This document shows, piece by piece, positions 8,778 to 18,412 of a DNA stretch of 28,013 nucleotides. Position numbers and translations under genes: made by a program. The notes beneath the pieces are model-generated. The model did no database searches, was not told the DNA's origin, and was given only the letters and a program-made list of their open reading frames with translations. Each line of letters starts with the position of its first letter. The first letter of the stretch is position 1. Source of the DNA: Cytophagales bacterium (GTDB lineage: Bacteria > Bacteroidota > Bacteroidia > Cytophagales > UBA9547); assembly GCA_025360395.1 (NCBI GenBank), contig JANYCH010000145.1:1-28013 (forward strand). The letters are read 5' to 3'.

Positions 8778-9585
8778 ATTTAAATTTATCCATTAAGGCT
8801 GAAGTTAATCCAGTACTTGAAAATCCTCCATCATGGTAAAGGTTTTGCATCGTAACTTTCCTTGTTAGGTCTGAGAAAAGAGTAATGCAATAATTTGCAC
8901 AATCTTCTGCAGTGGCATTTCCCAGAGGAGATAATTTTTCAGCAAAATCTATAAAAGAATTAAAACCTGCTATTCCTTTACCTGCGGTTGTTACAGTAGG
9001 AGATTGCGAAATGGTATTTACCCTAACCTTGCCTTTCTGAGCAAATTTATATCCAAAATTCCTTGCTATAGATTCAAGTGTGGATTTGGCATCGGCCATA
9101 TCAGTATAATCTGGAAAAACCCTTTGCGCTGCAATATATGTTAGGGCAACAATAGAGCCATATTCGTTCATAGAATCATTTTTATAAACCACATGCATTA
9201 TTTTGTGGAAAGATAAAGCCGAAATATCTATGGTTTTCTGATAGAAATCGTAGTTTAGGTCTTCATAAGGGCGGTTTTTCCTTACATTCGGGCTCATTCC
9301 TATCGAGTGAAGTATAAAATCAAGTTTTCCGCCGAGTATTTCAACAGAGCGAAAAATCAATTTTTCCAGGTCTTCTACAGAAGTAGCATCTGCGGGAATA
9401 ACTTCTGAGCCACAATGTTCTGCCAGTTTGTTTATTTCACCCATTCTTAAGGCAATAGGCGCATTTGTCAAGGTAAATTCAGCACCCTCTTCCTTACATT
9501 TCAAAGCTATTTTCCAGGCTATAGAATTTTCGTCCAAAGCTCCGAAAATAATGCCCCTTTTTCCTTTCAAAAGTCCGTATGACAT
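8776..9585 (-). CDS. fabI: Enoyl-ACP reductase FabI
   Basis: NADH-dependent enoyl-ACP reductase of the short-chain dehydrogenase superfamily, acting in fatty-acid elongation. I start it at the ATG at 9583-9585 (MSYGLLKGKRGIIFGALDEN), the usual Bacteroidota FabI N-terminus. The open frame continues upstream to 9672 but that part is not FabI-like. The product is 269 residues. Y150, Y160 and K167 reproduce the spacing of E. coli Tyr146, Tyr156 and Lys163, and HSIGMSPN keeps the glycine region where triclosan contacts and resistance changes occur in other FabI proteins. All catalytic residues are present, so this is not a decayed duplicate of fabV's function. It converges on fabV, and its upstream region is shared with the divergent ruvA. 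Confidence 0.95.
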   Translation of the reverse strand: MSYGLLKGKRGIIFGALDENSIAWKIALKCKEEGAEFTLTNAPIALRMGEINKLAEHCGSEVIPADATSVEDLEKLIFRSVEILGGKLDFILHSIGMSPNVRKNRPYEDLNYDFYQKTIDISALSFHKIMHVVYKNDSMNEYGSIVALTYIAAQRVFPDYTDMADAKSTLESIARNFGYKFAQKGKVRVNTISQSPTVTTAGKGIAGFNSFIDFAEKLSPLGNATAEDCANYCITLFSDLTRKVTMQNLYHDGGFSSTGLTSALMDKFK

Positions 9586-9752
9586 GCTGGTGATCTTAAA
9601 ATTGAGATGCGAAAATAATGAAATTACAATTAGTAAAGGTACCTGGTATTGAGTATCAGGACCTGGAAGCACTTAAGGATTCATATATTAACTTTTAACT
9701 CTCAACTATTAACTAAGTATCGCAATTGCCATTCATGCTTTAATTATTAGTT

Positions 9753-9786
9753 TTGCAGTCACGTTAAAATTTGCTTAAAATATTTG
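9753..9786 (+). promoter_or_regulatory. Possible Bacteroidota-type promoter for ruvA-sprA
   Basis: TTG at 9753-9755, 23 bases of spacing, then AATATTTG at 9779-9786. This is one mismatch from the TAnnTTTG -7 element used by the Bacteroidota housekeeping sigma factor, with the TTG -33 element at the long end of accepted spacing. The ruvA ATG lies 29 bases further on. Such matches are common in AT-rich DNA. Confidence 0.3.
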
Positions 9787-9815
9787 ACGGAAATACAACT
9801 AAATCAGGCTGATAG

Positions 9816-10409
9816 ATGATTGCATATGTGGAAGGAGAAATCAAAGAATTGGATCCAACCTTTGTGATTGTAGATGCTGCCGGACTGGGATATCAGATCA
9901 AGATTTCACTCAATACTTTTACGGCCCTAAAACATTTAAAGAAGACTTTGCTTCATACTCACCTTCATATTAAGGAAGATGCACATACCTTATTTGGGTT
10001 TTCAGAGAAATTAGAAAAAAAACTTTTTTTAGACCTGATATCAGTAAATGGTGTGGGCCCGGGAACGGCCTTAATGGTTCTTTCTTCACTTAACCCGGAA
10101 GAATTGCAAAAAGCAATAGCACAAGAAGATACCAGGACTATTCAAAATGTAAAAGGCATCGGCGCAAAGACTGCCCAAAGGTTAATCCTGGAACTCAAAG
10201 ACAAAGTCTTGAAGGAAAATCCATCCCTGCCTCAGTTGACTTTAGGCAAGTCTTCAAACAATATATTGAGAAATGAGGCGTTACAAGCTTTAATTACCCT
10301 CGGATATACAAAACAAGTAGCAGAAAAAACGGTGGATTCCATTTTGAAAGGTGCGCAGGAAGAACTTTCTGTAGAACAAGTGATAAAAAAAGTGTTAAGG
10401 GGTGTTTAA
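9816..10409 (+). CDS. ruvA: Holliday junction branch-migration protein RuvA
   Basis: DNA-binding subunit of the RuvAB complex, which migrates Holliday junctions during recombination and repair. The 197 residues match the family size. The N-terminus MIAYVEGEIKELDPTFVIVDAAGLGYQI is the OB-fold domain I. Residues about 70-140 hold the paired helix-hairpin-helix elements (SVNGVGPGTALMVLS and VKGIGAKTAQRLILELKDK). About 150-197 is the C-terminal RuvB-contacting domain, with the EALQALITLGY helix. The sprA start follows 15 bases after the stop in the same frame, so the two are probably co-transcribed. A ruvA-sprA neighbourhood is also known from Flavobacterium. Confidence 0.96.
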   Translation: MIAYVEGEIKELDPTFVIVDAAGLGYQIKISLNTFTALKHLKKTLLHTHLHIKEDAHTLFGFSEKLEKKLFLDLISVNGVGPGTALMVLSSLNPEELQKAIAQEDTRTIQNVKGIGAKTAQRLILELKDKVLKENPSLPQLTLGKSSNNILRNEALQALITLGYTKQVAEKTVDSILKGAQEELSVEQVIKKVLRGV

Positions 10410-10424
10410 TCCGTTTTTTTTAGA

Positions 10425-13400
10425 TTGTTCAAAATCAAAAACATAGTTTCTGTCTTAGCTACCTCAGGGATTCTTGTGGCAGGTTTGATTTCATATGCTG
10501 AAAGGCATGAGGTTATACACCTGTTCCAACCTCCTGTGGCCCCAAAAGCTGATACAACTAAACCATCACCAAGATACAAACCATCAAGAAGGCCGACTTA
10601 TAAACCAGATGCACGCTATGGCGATCCTTACACGAACAAGGATACGAGATCGCCAATGGAATTAAAAACTCCAGACAATATCAAAACCACTACTGACCTT
10701 GACAGTACCCAGGAATCTTTTCAAATCCAGGAAAAAGCAGGAGACGTGGATTACCGGCCTCCAACAGAACTGAAATTCAAAGACTATGCTGAATACCGTA
10801 ACAAGCAGATGTCTAAATCTTACTGGAGAAACAAATCTGAAGCAACAAGCGGTGGGGCAAATACGCCCATCAGTGCTAAACCAAAAGGTTTAAACCCGAG
10901 AATTCAGATGCCTCCTGTTTTTGACAGGATCTTCGGTGGCAATTATATTGACATCAAGCCAAATGGAATGGTTTTGCTTGATTTTGGGGGACAATTCCAA
11001 AAAACAAATAACCCAGCTATCCCAATCCGCCAGCAAAGAAGCGGTGGTTTTCGATTTGACCAGCAGATCAGCTTCAATATGGTAGGGAAAGTTGGGGAAC
11101 GGTTGACTATTCGGGCCAACTGGGACACCAAGGCAACATTTGACTTTGACAATAACATTAAAATCGAGTATAAGGCATTAGAACAAGACATTATAAAAAG
11201 GATTGAGCTTGGTAATGTAAGCATGCCAACCAACAGTGCACTTATTACAGGTGCACAGAATTTATTTGGGGTAAAAGCACAATTGCAGTTTGGCAGGCTT
11301 TCTATGACAACTGTAGTGGCAAACCAGCGAAGTAAAGTGGATGAAATAGTAATTCCGGGTGGTTCAGCAGGTCCTGGTAAAGATTATGAGATTAAGGCTT
11401 ATCAATATGATGATTTAAGACATTTCTGGCTAGGACAGTTTTTTCGCAAAAATTATGACAAATGGCTGCAATCTTCTCCTTTTGTTACTTCAGGTGTTCA
11501 GATTAACCGTGTAGAAGTTTATGTGACTAACAGGACCAACGCCACAGATGCGTTGAGAGGTATAACTGCCTTCCTCGACATGGGGGAGCCAAAGCCTTAT
11601 AATCCTGGAATTACAGGTTCTAACCAGAGCGACTTTCCGAATCAAAACAATCTGCAGGACGCCTTTGGTTACAAAGATTCTGTTACCTCTAACAATGCTA
11701 ATGAATTATACAAAAAAATAGCAACACCGAACAATATAACAAGGCAAGGAGAATCAAATACAACCAGCATGAATTATAACATGCAAAGCGGGATAGATTT
11801 TGAGATCATTAAAAGTGCAAAACCACTGGTAGAAGGAAGGGATTTCCGAATCAACCGTCAGTTAGGTTATATATCGCTTAATACCCAATTGAGATCTGAT
11901 GAAGCTCTCGCTGTATCTTACGAATATTCTTATAAAGGAAATACTTATAAAGTAGGTGAACTTACAGAAGATTATCAGATAATAGGCCCTTCCCAGAATG
12001 CCTATTTCAAAATGCTTCGGCCGGCCAACATTAATGTAAAGCTGCCAACTTTTGACCTGATGATGAAGAACATCTATCAGCTCCCATCTACTAATGTAAG
12101 CAGAAATGGGTTTCAGCTTCGTGTTATTTATAAAGATGACAGTTCAGGTATCGACAATCCTTTTTTACAGCAGGGGCAAAAGCCTGTAGAATTGAAAGGC
12201 GTACAAATCGGACATACCTTAAAGGAGTTCCCTCTTGTACAGCTATTTAATGTAGACAACCTTAACCCTAATGGTGACCCGGCACCTGATGGTAACTGGG
12301 ATTACGTTCCCGGTGTAACAATTGACTCGATCAACGGAAGGGTGATTTTCGGGGTTAAAGAGCCCTTTGGTAAATACCTTGAAAATAAATTTGATACAAC
12401 AGACGAAAGACTGCTAATTGATAAGTATGTTTTCAATGAACTTTATTCCCAAACCAGGAACAACGCCGAACAATTATCTAAAAAGAACAAGTTCTTCCTG
12501 AAAGGGCGGTACCAGTCAGGATCGTCACAAGAAATCCAATTACAAGGCTTAAACATTGCACAGGGGTCCATAAGGGTTTTATCTGGAAGTACCACTCTAG
12601 TCGAAGGAACAGATTATACGGTAGACTATCAGTTAGGCCGGGTCAGAATAGTGAACCCTGGTATTTTAACATCAGGCAATGACATTACCATCCGTTTTGA
12701 AAAAGCCGACCTTTTTAATTTCAGGCAGAAGACTTTGTATGGCACCAGGTTGGATTACCGGGTACACAAGGATTTTAATATTGGTGGTACTTTTATGCAC
12801 CTACGGGAAAGGCCCCTGATTACACGTGTAAGTTTTGGAGACGATCCTTTGTTCAACACCATGTGGGGACTGGATGTCAATTATTCCAAAGAAAGCCGTT
12901 TCCTAACAAAAATGGTAGATGCCTTGCCTATCATTCAAACCAAAGAACCATCTACCATCTCCGTCAAAGCAGAGGTTGCAGAACTAATCCCGGGCACTCC
13001 GCCTCAAATCGGGAAAAACAATGCCAACATGTTTATTGATGACTTTGAAGGAACAGAAACCCCTTATGACTTGACAAGGCAACCTATAAAATGGGTCTTG
13101 GGATCGACACCAATAGACTTTTATGATCCCGGTCAGGTTTCAAATGACCCGCTTGCTTACACTTATAAAAGGGCAAAATTATCGTGGTATAATATCGACC
13201 AGACAGCTTTTTTCCAAGGCGGGGCTCAAAAACCAGGCAATATTTCGGACGAAGAATTAAAAAATCATTATGTAAGGGGAATTGGGCCTCAGGAAATTTA
13301 TCCTCAAAGGTCTTTACAGGCGGGATATTCAAATGAACCAACTTTTGACCTTGCTTATTTCCCAAGCGAAAGGGGGATGTACAATTATAACCCAGCTATA

Positions 13401-16400
13401 TCAACAGTCGATGGTACTTTACCAAACCCCAAAGAGAACTTTGCTGCCTTAACCAGGGCTATCACATTCGATACTGACTTTGACAATGCCAATATCCAAT
13501 ACATAGAATTCTGGATGATGGACCCTTTTATCACCGGTAAACATGGTAATTTAACCATTAACAACGGCGATAAGGTAATTAACAACGGCATCAACCCCGG
13601 TGGACAAATTTGGTTCCATTTGGGAAGTGTTTCTGAAGACTTAATGAAAGATGGCAGGCATGCTTTTGAAAATGGGTTACCTCCTGATGGTGGGGAGGTT
13701 GGAGTGGAAAGGGATGCCTGGGGTAAAGTAACCACGGCCCCATACTTGAACAATGCCTTCAGCAATATTGGGGATGCAAGGATTAACCAGGACGTGGGTT
13801 TGGATGGTTTGAAATCATCAGAAGAGGTTGCGCAATTCCAAAAATTTGCAGATGCAGTGAACAAAATATCAGACCAAAATAAAAGGGAACAAATTCTGTC
13901 GGATATATCAAATGACAACTTCAAATATTTCTTGAGTGTAGACAGTAGAAATATCCTGGACCGTTATTCGAATTACAATGGTATGGAAGGAAACTCTTCT
14001 GTAAATACTGTTAACGGTTTTATCCAGTCAAACACCAACAATCCGGACAATGAAGATTTGAACCAAAACAATACAGTAAGTGATGTAGAACAGTATTTTG
14101 AATACAAAGTCAATATCAAAAAAGGTGTGGATGGAAGATTAGATGAAAGGACAAATGGTTTTGTAGTAGGAAAAATTACCAATCCTATCAATGACGATGA
14201 TGTTACCTGGTATCAGATCAGGATCCCTATCAGGACGAGGCCCACGGCTGTAAATGGGATTAGCGATTTTAAATCAATTCGATTTTTAAGGATGGTAATG
14301 GCTGGCTGGGAACAGCCAGTCGTAATAAGAATGGCCCAGTTTCAAATGGTTGGAAGCTTGTGGCGCCCTTTGGATTCATTGTCTACCGACAAAGGGCCGG
14401 TACTTGCTGGTGAACCTAGGAACAGGGGAAAGATACAGTTATCAACCGTTAACGTTGAAGAAAATGGAAGCCCGCCCCCGGGAATAACCCCTTATGTTGT
14501 ACCACCAGATTTTATCAGGGACCGTGACAATACCTCTAACTTAAACAGGTTGCAAAACGAGCAATCTCTCAGGATTTGTGTAGACAACCTTGCACCTGGT
14601 GATGTTGCCCCTGCTTATAAGCTCATCAACCTGAACTTTATTAACAGCAAAAGCATAAAAATGTTCCTGCATGCTGAAAGTAGCACTGCCCGGGATTATG
14701 AAATGGAAGGTTTTTTAAGGATAGGAACTGATTTTGATGAAAACTATTATGATATCCGTGTCCCTTTGAAACTTACCCCTCCGGGTTCCAAAGATGTGGA
14801 AGTTATATGGCCAATTGAAAATGATATAGATGTACCGTTAGAACAACTGAGTTTTGTAAAAGCGGAACGTAACAGGTCAGGGTTTCCTCAGAACAGGATA
14901 TTTAGCTTGCAAATTGATGGTAAAATAATCAGTATCAGAGGTAATCCGGATTATACCTCTACCCAGGTTGCCCTTATCGGTATTCAAAATCCCGTTACCA
15001 ATTCACGAGGTAACCAGATGTGTATTTGGGCGGATGAACTCAGGACCAGCGGAGTAAATAAAAATCCGGGATGGGCCGCTGTCGGGACCATGAACGCCAA
15101 ACTTGCAGACCTTGCAAATGTTACTGCTACTGGTAGTTATAAATCGCCGGGATTTGGGGCCATAGATCAGAAAATCACAGCAAGGCAGCAGAACAAAACC
15201 TATCAATATGGTGCTGCCTCCAATATTTCTATGGATAAATTTATCCCGGGAAAAACCGGTATAAAAGTGCCTTTGTATGTTTCCTATGATAAAAAAATAA
15301 TCAAACCTGAATATGACCCGCTAAACCCGGATACAAAACTCGAAACTTCTCTGGCATCACTTCAGGAAGACGAGCGTGCAGAAAGATCTTCAATTGTTAT
15401 TGACAGGTCTACAAGAAGAAGTATTAGTTTAAATAACCTCCAAAAAGTTAAAACTGGCCAGACTTCCAAAAGCCATATCTGGGATATAGAGAATTTTTCT
15501 TTGACATTAGGTTATAGCGATATCCGCAGCAGCAACTACCTTACTCAAAGGTATTTCTTCAAAAACTATAAAGCTGGTGTTGCCTACAATTTCGGCGGTA
15601 GCCCAAAAGCACTTGAACCGCTTAAGTGGATCAAATCACAATCTAAATATGTGCAGCTTTTCACAGCTATCAATTTTACTCCCTTGCCTAGTAACCTCAG
15701 CTTCAGGACTGACCTGGACAGACGCTTTGCTGTTACGCAACTAAGGGGGAATAACCTTGCAAATAACACTGTTGCGCCCTTATATGAGAAATCCTTTTAC
15801 CTGAACCGTAGCTATGGCTTGCGATGGGCATTTACCAGGAGTTTTGGGATGGATTACCGGGCAAATGTTAGCACAATTATAGATGAACCTACCGGCGAAA
15901 TTAACAATGACCCTGTAAATTCAAAGCCAAATGCCATTACAAAAAAAGATTCCGTTATGCAGAACCTGGTCAACCTTGGCCGTGTAAAGAATTTTGACCA
16001 GAATTTCAATTTTACTTACAGGACTCCTTTGGACAAAATTCCTTTCCTTGATTGGACTCAGTCTGACCTTAATTACAGCGCAAATTATATGTGGCGGGCC
16101 GGAGCATTAGGTTTTGCTGATTCACTCGGAAATGTCGCCCAAAATAACAGGACTTTCACTGCCAATGGAAAAATGGACCTTCTCAAGCTTTACAATAAAC
16201 TAAAGTTTTTAAAGGAAGTAAATTCACCTTTAACTCAGGTTGAGCAGGAACATAATCAGAAAAGGGAACAATGGAAGCGCCAGCTTGAGAACCCCAACCT
16301 GAAAAAGAGCGAGAAAGATTCATTACAAAACCTGATTTCAAGGAAATATGCAAGCGAACTGAAGCCCGTAAGAGGTGCTTTTCAATTGCTGATGATCCTG

Positions 16401-17732
16401 AAAAACTTCAACATGACCTATGAGAGAACTGAAGGTACACTACTTCCGGGTTTTACAAGAAAGCCAACCTATTTCGGCCTGAATGATGGGGATTTGGCTC
16501 CAGGCATCCCTTTTATTTTAGGGGACCAAAGCGACCAGATTAAAATGGAAGCGGCTGAGAAAGACTGGATTTCACATTCAAAATATCAAAGTAATCCATT
16601 TGTCAGAACAAAGGGCACTAAAATCACATACCGTACCAGTCTTGAACCCTTCAAACAATTCAGGGTCCAGTTAGAAGGAAGGCAGGAACAAACTCAGACC
16701 TACAATGAATTTTTCAGGTACGATTTCAATGACCAGCTGGTGAGCCAAAACCCAACCAGGTCTGGTTCTTTTAAAACCTCGTTTTTTTCAGCATTGACCG
16801 CTTTTTCTAAAGACGATCCTATTACAAATAAAAACCAGACATTTGAAACATTTACCCAAAACCGTGATATTATCCAGGCTAGGATGAATGCTAACAGGCC
16901 CAATGGATATGGTCACTACGATACAACTTCTCAGGAAGTTGTAATCCCTGCCTTTATTGCAGCATACTCTGGCCGGGATGCAGGTAAGGTTGGCCTTACA
17001 GCATTTCCGGCAATACCGGTGCCAAACTGGAGAATAGATTATGGCGGGCTTTCTTCATTGGAATTCGTAAAAAGATATTTCTCAAGTGTAAACCTTAACC
17101 ATAGCTACACCTCTAATTACAATGTCGGGAATTACAGCAGTTCACTTCGTTATGGTACAGACAAGATCAACTCCCAGGGTAGTGTTTTTGACATGCCTCA
17201 GGGAACAGACACCAATGGAAGGGCCGTTTTTATTCCTGCCTATGTTATCAACCAGGTTTCCATCCAGGAATCATTCAGCCCTTTATTAGGTATAAATCTT
17301 AAAACGAAGAAAAACATCACTTTCAACATTAAATATAACCGTACGAGAAACCTTAACCTGAGTACTACAAACTCACAGGTGATGGAAATGAAAAACCAGG
17401 ACTATAGCATAAGTGTTGGTTATACCAAAACAGGAATGAAACTTCCCGTCAAGTATAAGCAAAGGGTAATAGTATTGAAAAATGAGATCACTTTCCGATT
17501 TGATTTCACCATAAGGGATAATAAAACCATACAGCGCAGGGTAAATGATATCAACATACTTACTCAGGGATCAGAGCAGATTCAGATCAAACCTACAATC
17601 AACTACAGGGTAAATGATAGGTTAAGCCTTCAGTTTTATTACGATCGAACAATTAATATCCCAAGGGTTTCAAGCTCGTTTAAAAGAACAAATACCTTGT
17701 TTGGTATCCAGATTAGGTTTAGCTTATCTTAG
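10425..17732 (+). CDS. sprA: T9SS outer-membrane translocon protein SprA (Sov homologue)
   Basis: Giant outer-membrane beta-barrel that forms the T9SS translocation channel, the exit route for proteins with T9SS C-terminal domains and, in gliding species, for adhesins. The 2435 residues are close to Flavobacterium johnsoniae SprA at about 2400. The start is TTG at 10425: the frame opens only after the ruvA stop, no ATG or GTG lies between, and only this start gives the signal peptide (FKIKNIVSVLATSGILVAGLISYA). A proline/lysine-rich segment follows at about 35-65. The family carries two SprA N-terminal-type domains within a very large barrel; strings of short amphipathic strands separated by polar loops fill this protein. 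It ends FGIQIRFSLS, a typical beta-barrel C-terminus. One uninterrupted frame of 7.3 kb argues that the gene is intact. Its predicted cargo includes the two hydrolases upstream. Confidence 0.96.
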   Translation: MFKIKNIVSVLATSGILVAGLISYAERHEVIHLFQPPVAPKADTTKPSPRYKPSRRPTYKPDARYGDPYTNKDTRSPMELKTPDNIKTTTDLDSTQESFQIQEKAGDVDYRPPTELKFKDYAEYRNKQMSKSYWRNKSEATSGGANTPISAKPKGLNPRIQMPPVFDRIFGGNYIDIKPNGMVLLDFGGQFQKTNNPAIPIRQQRSGGFRFDQQISFNMVGKVGERLTIRANWDTKATFDFDNNIKIEYKALEQDIIKRIELGNVSMPTNSALITGAQNLFGVKAQLQFGRLSMTTVVANQRSKVDEIVIPGGSAGPGKDYEIKAYQYDDLRHFWLGQFFRKNYDKWLQSSPFVTSGVQINRVEVYVTNRTNATDALRGITAFLDMGEPKPYNPGITGSNQSDFPNQNNLQDAFGYKDSVTSNNANELYKKIATPNNITRQGESNTTSMNYNMQSGIDFEIIKSAKPLVEGRDFRINRQLGYISLNTQLRSDEALAVSYEYSYKGNTYKVGELTEDYQIIGPSQNAYFKMLRPANINVKLPTFDLMMKNIYQLPSTNVSRNGFQLRVIYKDDSSGIDNPFLQQGQKPVELKGVQIGHTLKEFPLVQLFNVDNLNPNGDPAPDGNWDYVPGVTIDSINGRVIFGVKEPFGKYLENKFDTTDERLLIDKYVFNELYSQTRNNAEQLSKKNKFFLKGRYQSGSSQEIQLQGLNIAQGSIRVLSGSTTLVEGTDYTVDYQLGRVRIVNPGILTSGNDITIRFEKADLFNFRQKTLYGTRLDYRVHKDFNIGGTFMHLRERPLITRVSFGDDPLFNTMWGLDVNYSKESRFLTKMVDALPIIQTKEPSTISVKAEVAELIPGTPPQIGKNNANMFIDDFEGTETPYDLTRQPIKWVLGSTPIDFYDPGQVSNDPLAYTYKRAKLSWYNIDQTAFFQGGAQKPGNISDEELKNHYVRGIGPQEIYPQRSLQAGYSNEPTFDLAYFPSERGMYNYNPAISTVDGTLPNPKENFAALTRAITFDTDFDNANIQYIEFWMMDPFITGKHGNLTINNGDKVINNGINPGGQIWFHLGSVSEDLMKDGRHAFENGLPPDGGEVGVERDAWGKVTTAPYLNNAFSNIGDARINQDVGLDGLKSSEEVAQFQKFADAVNKISDQNKREQILSDISNDNFKYFLSVDSRNILDRYSNYNGMEGNSSVNTVNGFIQSNTNNPDNEDLNQNNTVSDVEQYFEYKVNIKKGVDGRLDERTNGFVVGKITNPINDDDVTWYQIRIPIRTRPTAVNGISDFKSIRFLRMVMAGWEQPVVIRMAQFQMVGSLWRPLDSLSTDKGPVLAGEPRNRGKIQLSTVNVEENGSPPPGITPYVVPPDFIRDRDNTSNLNRLQNEQSLRICVDNLAPGDVAPAYKLINLNFINSKSIKMFLHAESSTARDYEMEGFLRIGTDFDENYYDIRVPLKLTPPGSKDVEVIWPIENDIDVPLEQLSFVKAERNRSGFPQNRIFSLQIDGKIISIRGNPDYTSTQVALIGIQNPVTNSRGNQMCIWADELRTSGVNKNPGWAAVGTMNAKLADLANVTATGSYKSPGFGAIDQKITARQQNKTYQYGAASNISMDKFIPGKTGIKVPLYVSYDKKIIKPEYDPLNPDTKLETSLASLQEDERAERSSIVIDRSTRRSISLNNLQKVKTGQTSKSHIWDIENFSLTLGYSDIRSSNYLTQRYFFKNYKAGVAYNFGGSPKALEPLKWIKSQSKYVQLFTAINFTPLPSNLSFRTDLDRRFAVTQLRGNNLANNTVAPLYEKSFYLNRSYGLRWAFTRSFGMDYRANVSTIIDEPTGEINNDPVNSKPNAITKKDSVMQNLVNLGRVKNFDQNFNFTYRTPLDKIPFLDWTQSDLNYSANYMWRAGALGFADSLGNVAQNNRTFTANGKMDLLKLYNKLKFLKEVNSPLTQVEQEHNQKREQWKRQLENPNLKKSEKDSLQNLISRKYASELKPVRGAFQLLMILKNFNMTYERTEGTLLPGFTRKPTYFGLNDGDLAPGIPFILGDQSDQIKMEAAEKDWISHSKYQSNPFVRTKGTKITYRTSLEPFKQFRVQLEGRQEQTQTYNEFFRYDFNDQLVSQNPTRSGSFKTSFFSALTAFSKDDPITNKNQTFETFTQNRDIIQARMNANRPNGYGHYDTTSQEVVIPAFIAAYSGRDAGKVGLTAFPAIPVPNWRIDYGGLSSLEFVKRYFSSVNLNHSYTSNYNVGNYSSSLRYGTDKINSQGSVFDMPQGTDTNGRAVFIPAYVINQVSIQESFSPLLGINLKTKKNITFNIKYNRTRNLNLSTTNSQVMEMKNQDYSISVGYTKTGMKLPVKYKQRVIVLKNEITFRFDFTIRDNKTIQRRVNDINILTQGSEQIQIKPTINYRVNDRLSLQFYYDRTINIPRVSSSFKRTNTLFGIQIRFSLS

Positions 17733-17840
17733 GTTTAACTAATACCTGAAATAATCTACAATCTACTTTAGAATTAATTACTAAACCTAAATTCAAGTTT
17801 ACCCGTAAAGAATATATATTCACATTTTTAGCTTTATCAG

Positions 17841-18383
17841 ATGTTAAGATCTCTTTTGACAGGAAATTCAATACTTAAAATCCTTATTACCTCTTATTTA
17901 ACCTTTCTATCTGGCTTTTTAAACGGTCAAAATACAGAAGCAGTTAAATACAACAATGCTATTGTAGGCCAACAGCACAAAGTTGTCCCTCACATTGTCA
18001 GGTTTTTTGAAACCCATGCAAAACATGGATGCAGCCTTGAAAAGGCCATGAAAGAAAAGGAACGCATTGAAACAATGCTTGATAAAGGTATTTTGAAAGT
18101 TCAAGCCATGAAACCCTATTATGGAAATGACTCATTAAGACAATCTGCTTTGAAATGGTTAAAAATATACAAACGTACTTTTGATGTAGATTTTGAAACC
18201 GCTATACCACTGCTATCAAAAAAAGAGAAAACAGAAGTTGACAAGCAAAAATTAAGAACCATTCAGGAAGGATTGTTTGAAGAAGAAGACAAGATTGACG
18301 AAGAGTTTGAGCAGGCCCAGTGGGCATTTGTTAAGAAATATAATCTCAAAATGGTAGAATTACCTCTGGAGCCATCCAGGTAA
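17841..18383 (+). CDS. Small exported alpha-helical protein, function unknown
   Basis: A 180-residue protein with an N-terminal hydrophobic segment ending FLSGFLNGQ, which reads as a signal peptide. The rest is charged and largely helical (KAMKEKERIETMLDKG, KKEKTEVDKQKLRTIQEGLFEEEDKIDEEFEQAQ). There is no lipobox and no second membrane segment, so it is probably periplasmic or loosely surface-associated. The YNNAIVGQQHKVV start of the mature part is reminiscent of the LIC11966-type surface protein family, but I cannot confirm that by eye. It lies 108 bases after sprA and 29 bases before a tiny lipoprotein gene on the same strand, suggesting a small two-gene unit. Confidence 0.7.
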   Translation: MLRSLLTGNSILKILITSYLTFLSGFLNGQNTEAVKYNNAIVGQQHKVVPHIVRFFETHAKHGCSLEKAMKEKERIETMLDKGILKVQAMKPYYGNDSLRQSALKWLKIYKRTFDVDFETAIPLLSKKEKTEVDKQKLRTIQEGLFEEEDKIDEEFEQAQWAFVKKYNLKMVELPLEPSR

Positions 18384-18412
18384 TTATCAGGCATTTTTAA
18401 AATTGTTCAAGG

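Noticed and set aside
9586..9672. N-terminal extension of FabI to 9672
   Set aside because: FabI proteins of this group begin MSYGLLKGKRG; the extra 29 residues are not family-like and would push the start into the ruvA side of the intergenic region.
13385..13924. 179-codon open frame on the minus strand inside sprA
   Set aside because: Lies wholly within a strongly supported gene, and its translation resembles no family and looks like a codon-bias shadow.
17729..17790. Inverted repeat TTAGGTTTA / TAAACCTAA after the sprA stop
   Set aside because: Nine-base AT-rich arms with a 44-base loop and no T run; too weak to call a terminator or operator.
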